Source of the DNA: Gammaproteobacteria bacterium UBA3532
GTDB taxonomy: Bacteria; Pseudomonadota; Gammaproteobacteria; Enterobacterales; UBA3532
Direction: 5' to 3'
Assembly (NCBI GenBank): GCA_002376965.1
Contig: DFOV01000111.1
Coordinates: 1 to 8,279 of the forward strand
Length of the DNA: 8,279 bases
Both the position numbers and the translations under genes were made by a program. This document shows, in pieces, positions 7,401 to 8,279 of this stretch (its first letter is position 1; each line of letters opens with the position of its first letter). Below the pieces are notes generated by a model. It did not search any database and was not told the origin of the DNA. It worked only from the letters and a program-made list of their open reading frames with translations.

Positions 7401-8203
7401 CCAATTGTGCAATCCATGAATTCAAGTTCGACGCATCAGGCAGCTGGACCGGCGGCCTGAATTGGGGAGATGATAATGCCGACGGACTCGCTGATGCCGG
7501 AGGCGACAATATTCAGGTAAACCAGGCAGGTCAAGAATTCACAGTTACTTTTAATACCCAAACCTTAGCCTATTCGGTTTCACCAACAACAGCAGAGAAC
7601 AATACCCCGCCCATTGTTAACGCAGGGACTGACATAAACGTGACAACAGCGGAGCAGAATATTGTCCTGACTGGCACCGCCAGCGATAGCGATGGCACCA
7701 TCACCACCATAGCCTGGACCCAGGAGTCAGGCCCACAAACAATCTTTTTAACCAATGCCGATCAACTCAGTGCTTCCTACCCTACTCCCATTCCTGGCAC
7801 CTACGTGTTTCAGCTTACCGTAACGGATAATGATGGCCTCAACAGTTCAGACACAGTAACAGTTACGGTCACCCAGGCTCCCATGCAAAGCACATTCGAA
7901 ACCATGTTTATTCGCGGCACCATGGAAGGCAATGGTGGCTGTGGCGGCTGGGATGCCCTGCCCATGACGCTGGTAGAAGATTTTGTATGGGAAAGAACCA
8001 TTACATTCGATAACAACTGCGGCCAGCATGAGTTCAAGTTTGATGCGACGGGCAACTGGTCGGGTGGATTGAACTGGGGCGATGATAATAATGATGGATT
8101 TGGCGATGCCGGAGGCAATAATATCGTAGTCAATCCCAACCACAATACTTTCCGTGTTCTGTTCAACGATCAGACACGTCAATACATTATCACTGAGCTG
8201 TAA
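4346..8203 (+). CDS. Secreted multidomain GSDH-propeller protein with PKD, DUF2341 and starch-binding-like repeats
   Basis: Complete 1285-residue paralogue of the upstream gene. The start is supported by AGGGGG five bases upstream and by an immediate signal peptide (residues 1-24, cut after VGHA). GSDH propeller about 25-448: GMAVHPDY, DAHAYGDIQFGTDG (H149), AWGLRNPYRF (R253, N254), GWNEVEEVN, then FGGSKYHNALFLADYS. Six cysteines in this part (142, 192, 296, 325, 356, 361) suggest disulfides. Next come PKD 456-536 (WDLDGDGQF), Ig-like segment with HCDRTDPNDCHAHPLG about 537-640, DUF2341 641-737, three-cysteine segment about 769-865, module A 884-971, module B 978-1080, PKD-like 1088-1176 and terminal module B 1182-1285. 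Compared with gene 1 it lacks LamG, the second PKD and one B/PKD unit. The family fold resembles soluble PQQ glucose dehydrogenase, aldose dehydrogenase and fungal AA12 enzymes. Activity is inferred only; a non-catalytic propeller is possible. Upstream terminator and own leader suggest separate transcription. Confidence 0.93.
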   Translation: MCCKRISLVFFVLLSLTVASVGHALPDGFVKQRMFAGQNVNGPQKIDFGQDGSIFLIGAGQLQYFRDENANGKIIYDLNGRAARHTVSGMAVHPDYPTTPFVYLLWNKSWGKHGAVLSRLEINPSTGDVIPNSETTLLDKWCVADWDAHAYGDIQFGTDGFMYITFADGTRLQGTEDDGDWDDRGLSPGIPCGDPINEGGGYRSQDHLTPGDELLLNGTLLRVDPITGEAAPGNWNIGRGVPEDDRVIAWGLRNPYRFTIAPWGQFFISDVGWNEVEEVNTLGDVLAEPVNFGWPCYEGDENLTTVINNTTYGSRTNYYKDKDYCHQHFYNQVAMANPWFQWFHDEPNGPNSNPNCGGDGCNEWAATGIDVAPFAFGGSKYHNALFLADYSQNWIRVFLPQNNRPNKDHIEIFDDQARRVTSLVFSPKGELWYTDIGSNHVYRIFNPDQDAIQTQASYDASTTKGASPLAINLDASGSSGTGLSFAWDLDGDGQFNDGNAITAQTTIHTPGLHTITLAVTDQEGSTYYKSKVIQVADAADGVDVNIVQPDPAMNWAADDIITLQGSAVLAGSLQPAPNLRWDAGIDHCDRTDPNDCHAHPLGSDIANPSSTQTTLIAPQHEMPTSIGLSLCADSLPFAANWWNTDWNKRRFIFINNADNAQSIPAGAIRVSLDGSKIDYTRAGNGGNSLRFTDATGQVLQYEISQWNTQGESTVWVNIPATPASSVNHYMVMYYDNDGVGSAQTSGLATQNAPSPLLDFSSDDMAEAVTYCQYINEIHPQTTTVRVRSNPANIPALGLDSDAFDQTDVTHEVIINSPTSIFATPALLVNGQQAQFRCWQQEMLSNGDISDFDCNNDIQNIIPVEPLSFIADFDVSAAPQGNFGQLFLRGSFNQWGTLAMTLVRDNVWSVSLSLEANTNMKFDVFGDWSQNYGDDNPGDDIADFDGDNIVVIQAGDYVIEFNDETLTYAILTNNNTPQHQFDTMFIRGTLNGGDNCGNWEAVPMALSADFTWSTTVNFGANCAIHEFKFDASGSWTGGLNWGDDNADGLADAGGDNIQVNQAGQEFTVTFNTQTLAYSVSPTTAENNTPPIVNAGTDINVTTAEQNIVLTGTASDSDGTITTIAWTQESGPQTIFLTNADQLSASYPTPIPGTYVFQLTVTDNDGLNSSDTVTVTVTQAPMQSTFETMFIRGTMEGNGGCGGWDALPMTLVEDFVWERTITFDNNCGQHEFKFDATGNWSGGLNWGDDNNDGFGDAGGNNIVVNPNHNTFRVLFNDQTRQYIITEL
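4418..5689 (+). other. GSDH-type six-bladed beta-propeller domain (gene 2)
   Basis: Mature residues 25-448 carry landmarks of the glucose/sorbosone dehydrogenase family: GMAVHPDY, FGTDGFMYITFADG, LLRVDP with a following TGEA, AWGLRNPYRF, DVGWNEVEEVN and SLVFSPKGELWYTD. H149 sits where the catalytic histidine of soluble glucose dehydrogenase is expected, and R253-N254 where its cofactor arginine-asparagine pair is expected. Alignment by eye does not find the usual pocket glutamine before GLLG (the local sequence is RHTVSG) or the second arginine of the late RxR pair (RRVTS). The fold is therefore well supported, but PQQ binding and sugar oxidation are not proven. Confidence 0.8.
6266..6556 (+). 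other. DUF2341 domain without its LamG partner (gene 2)
   Basis: Residues 641-737 run from WWNTDWNKRRFIF to VMYYDND and contain LRFTDATGQVLQYEISQW and STVWVNIPATPASS, matching the gene 1 domain throughout. A short linker (SGLATQNAPSPLLDFSSDD) then leads straight into the three-cysteine segment. Confidence 0.78.
6995..7258 (+). repeat. Starch-binding-like module A (gene 2)
   Basis: Residues 884-971: QLFLRGSFNQWGTLAM, MKFDVFGDWSQNYGDD, DIADFDGDNIVV and DYVIEFNDETLTYAIL. It corresponds to gene 1 module A and also lacks cysteines. Here it is joined to the next module by a short Asn/Thr linker, whereas gene 1 has a full PKD domain in between. Confidence 0.6.
7277..7585 (+). repeat. Starch-binding-like module B1' (gene 2)
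   Basis: Residues 978-1080, the same 309-bp length as the gene 1 B modules: MFIRGTLNGGDNCGNWE, ANCAIHEFKFDASG, NWGDDNADGLADAGGDNI and FNTQTLAYSVSP. Cysteine positions are conserved. It is clearly more diverged from the gene 1 copies than those are from one another. Confidence 0.68.
7889..8200 (+). repeat. Terminal starch-binding-like module B2' (gene 2)
   Basis: Residues 1182-1285 at the extreme C-terminus: MFIRGTMEGNGGCGGWD, NNCGQHEFKFDATG, NWGDDNNDGFGDAGGNNI and NPNHNTFRVLFNDQTRQY. Its ending matches gene 1 B3 rather than the internal modules. The loop DDNNDGFGD fits the DxNxDGxxD calcium-ligand spacing of thrombospondin type 3 repeats. Confidence 0.68.
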
Positions 8204-8279
8204 CTCAATACAGCCCCAGGGGGCGAGAGCATCAACGCTCAAATTTCATCCATTGTCGCTGAGTGGCTGGATATTTCTG
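8204..8279 (+). other. 3' flank of gene 2 with weak hairpins
   Basis: After the gene 2 stop, GCCC (8213-8216) can pair with GGGC (8221-8224), and GAGC (8227-8230) with GCTC (8237-8240). Neither is followed by a T-run, so this is not a convincing intrinsic terminator. No start codon with a credible ribosome binding site is seen before the window ends. Confidence 0.3.

Noticed and set aside
8211..8240. Intrinsic terminator after gene 2
   Set aside because: The two stems are only 4 bp with no following T-run, so termination may lie beyond the window.

Overview
The window holds two very large, co-directional paralogous genes that encode secreted multidomain proteins, separated by a 283-bp intergenic region. 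Gene 1 (1-4062) is cut at its 5' end by the window. Gene 2 (4346-8203) is complete at 1285 residues. Both follow the same plan: a six-bladed beta-propeller of the glucose/sorbosone dehydrogenase (GSDH) type, a PKD domain, a His/Cys-marked Ig-like segment, a DUF2341 domain, an unfamiliar three-cysteine segment, and a C-terminal array of starch-binding-like beta-sandwich modules alternating with PKD-like domains. No mobile element, RNA gene or CRISPR array is visible.

Layout: 1-60 is the last propeller strand of gene 1; 91-2250 holds PKD, Ig-like, DUF2341, LamG, Cys segment and module A; 2269-4059 holds a second PKD and the array B1-PKD-B2-PKD-B3 with an exact 606-bp period. A strong intrinsic terminator lies at 4068-4094. 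The rest of the intergenic region has a weak promoter candidate, inverted repeats and an AGGGGG ribosome binding site for gene 2. Gene 2 has a signal peptide, the whole propeller, the same middle part without LamG, then A-B-PKD-B. The last 76 bp hold only weak hairpins.

Organism: moderate GC, Sec signal peptide, Asp-rich possible calcium-binding loops, paired cysteines and polysaccharide-binding-like modules suggest a polysaccharide-degrading Gram-negative bacterium, probably a marine gammaproteobacterium. This is inference from style; no taxonomic marker is present.

Working model (inference): both proteins are exported, fold with calcium and disulfides, and use the C-terminal modules (plus LamG in gene 1) to hold a propeller domain, possibly a PQQ sugar oxidoreductase, on an extracellular glycan. 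The closest known analogy is fungal AA12 pyranose dehydrogenase fused to a CBM. The cofactor pocket is only partly conserved by eye, so a non-catalytic propeller is a real alternative. Paralogue comparison shows LamG gain or loss, PKD gain or loss and expansion of the C-terminal repeat array, with protein sequence conserved despite many silent changes.
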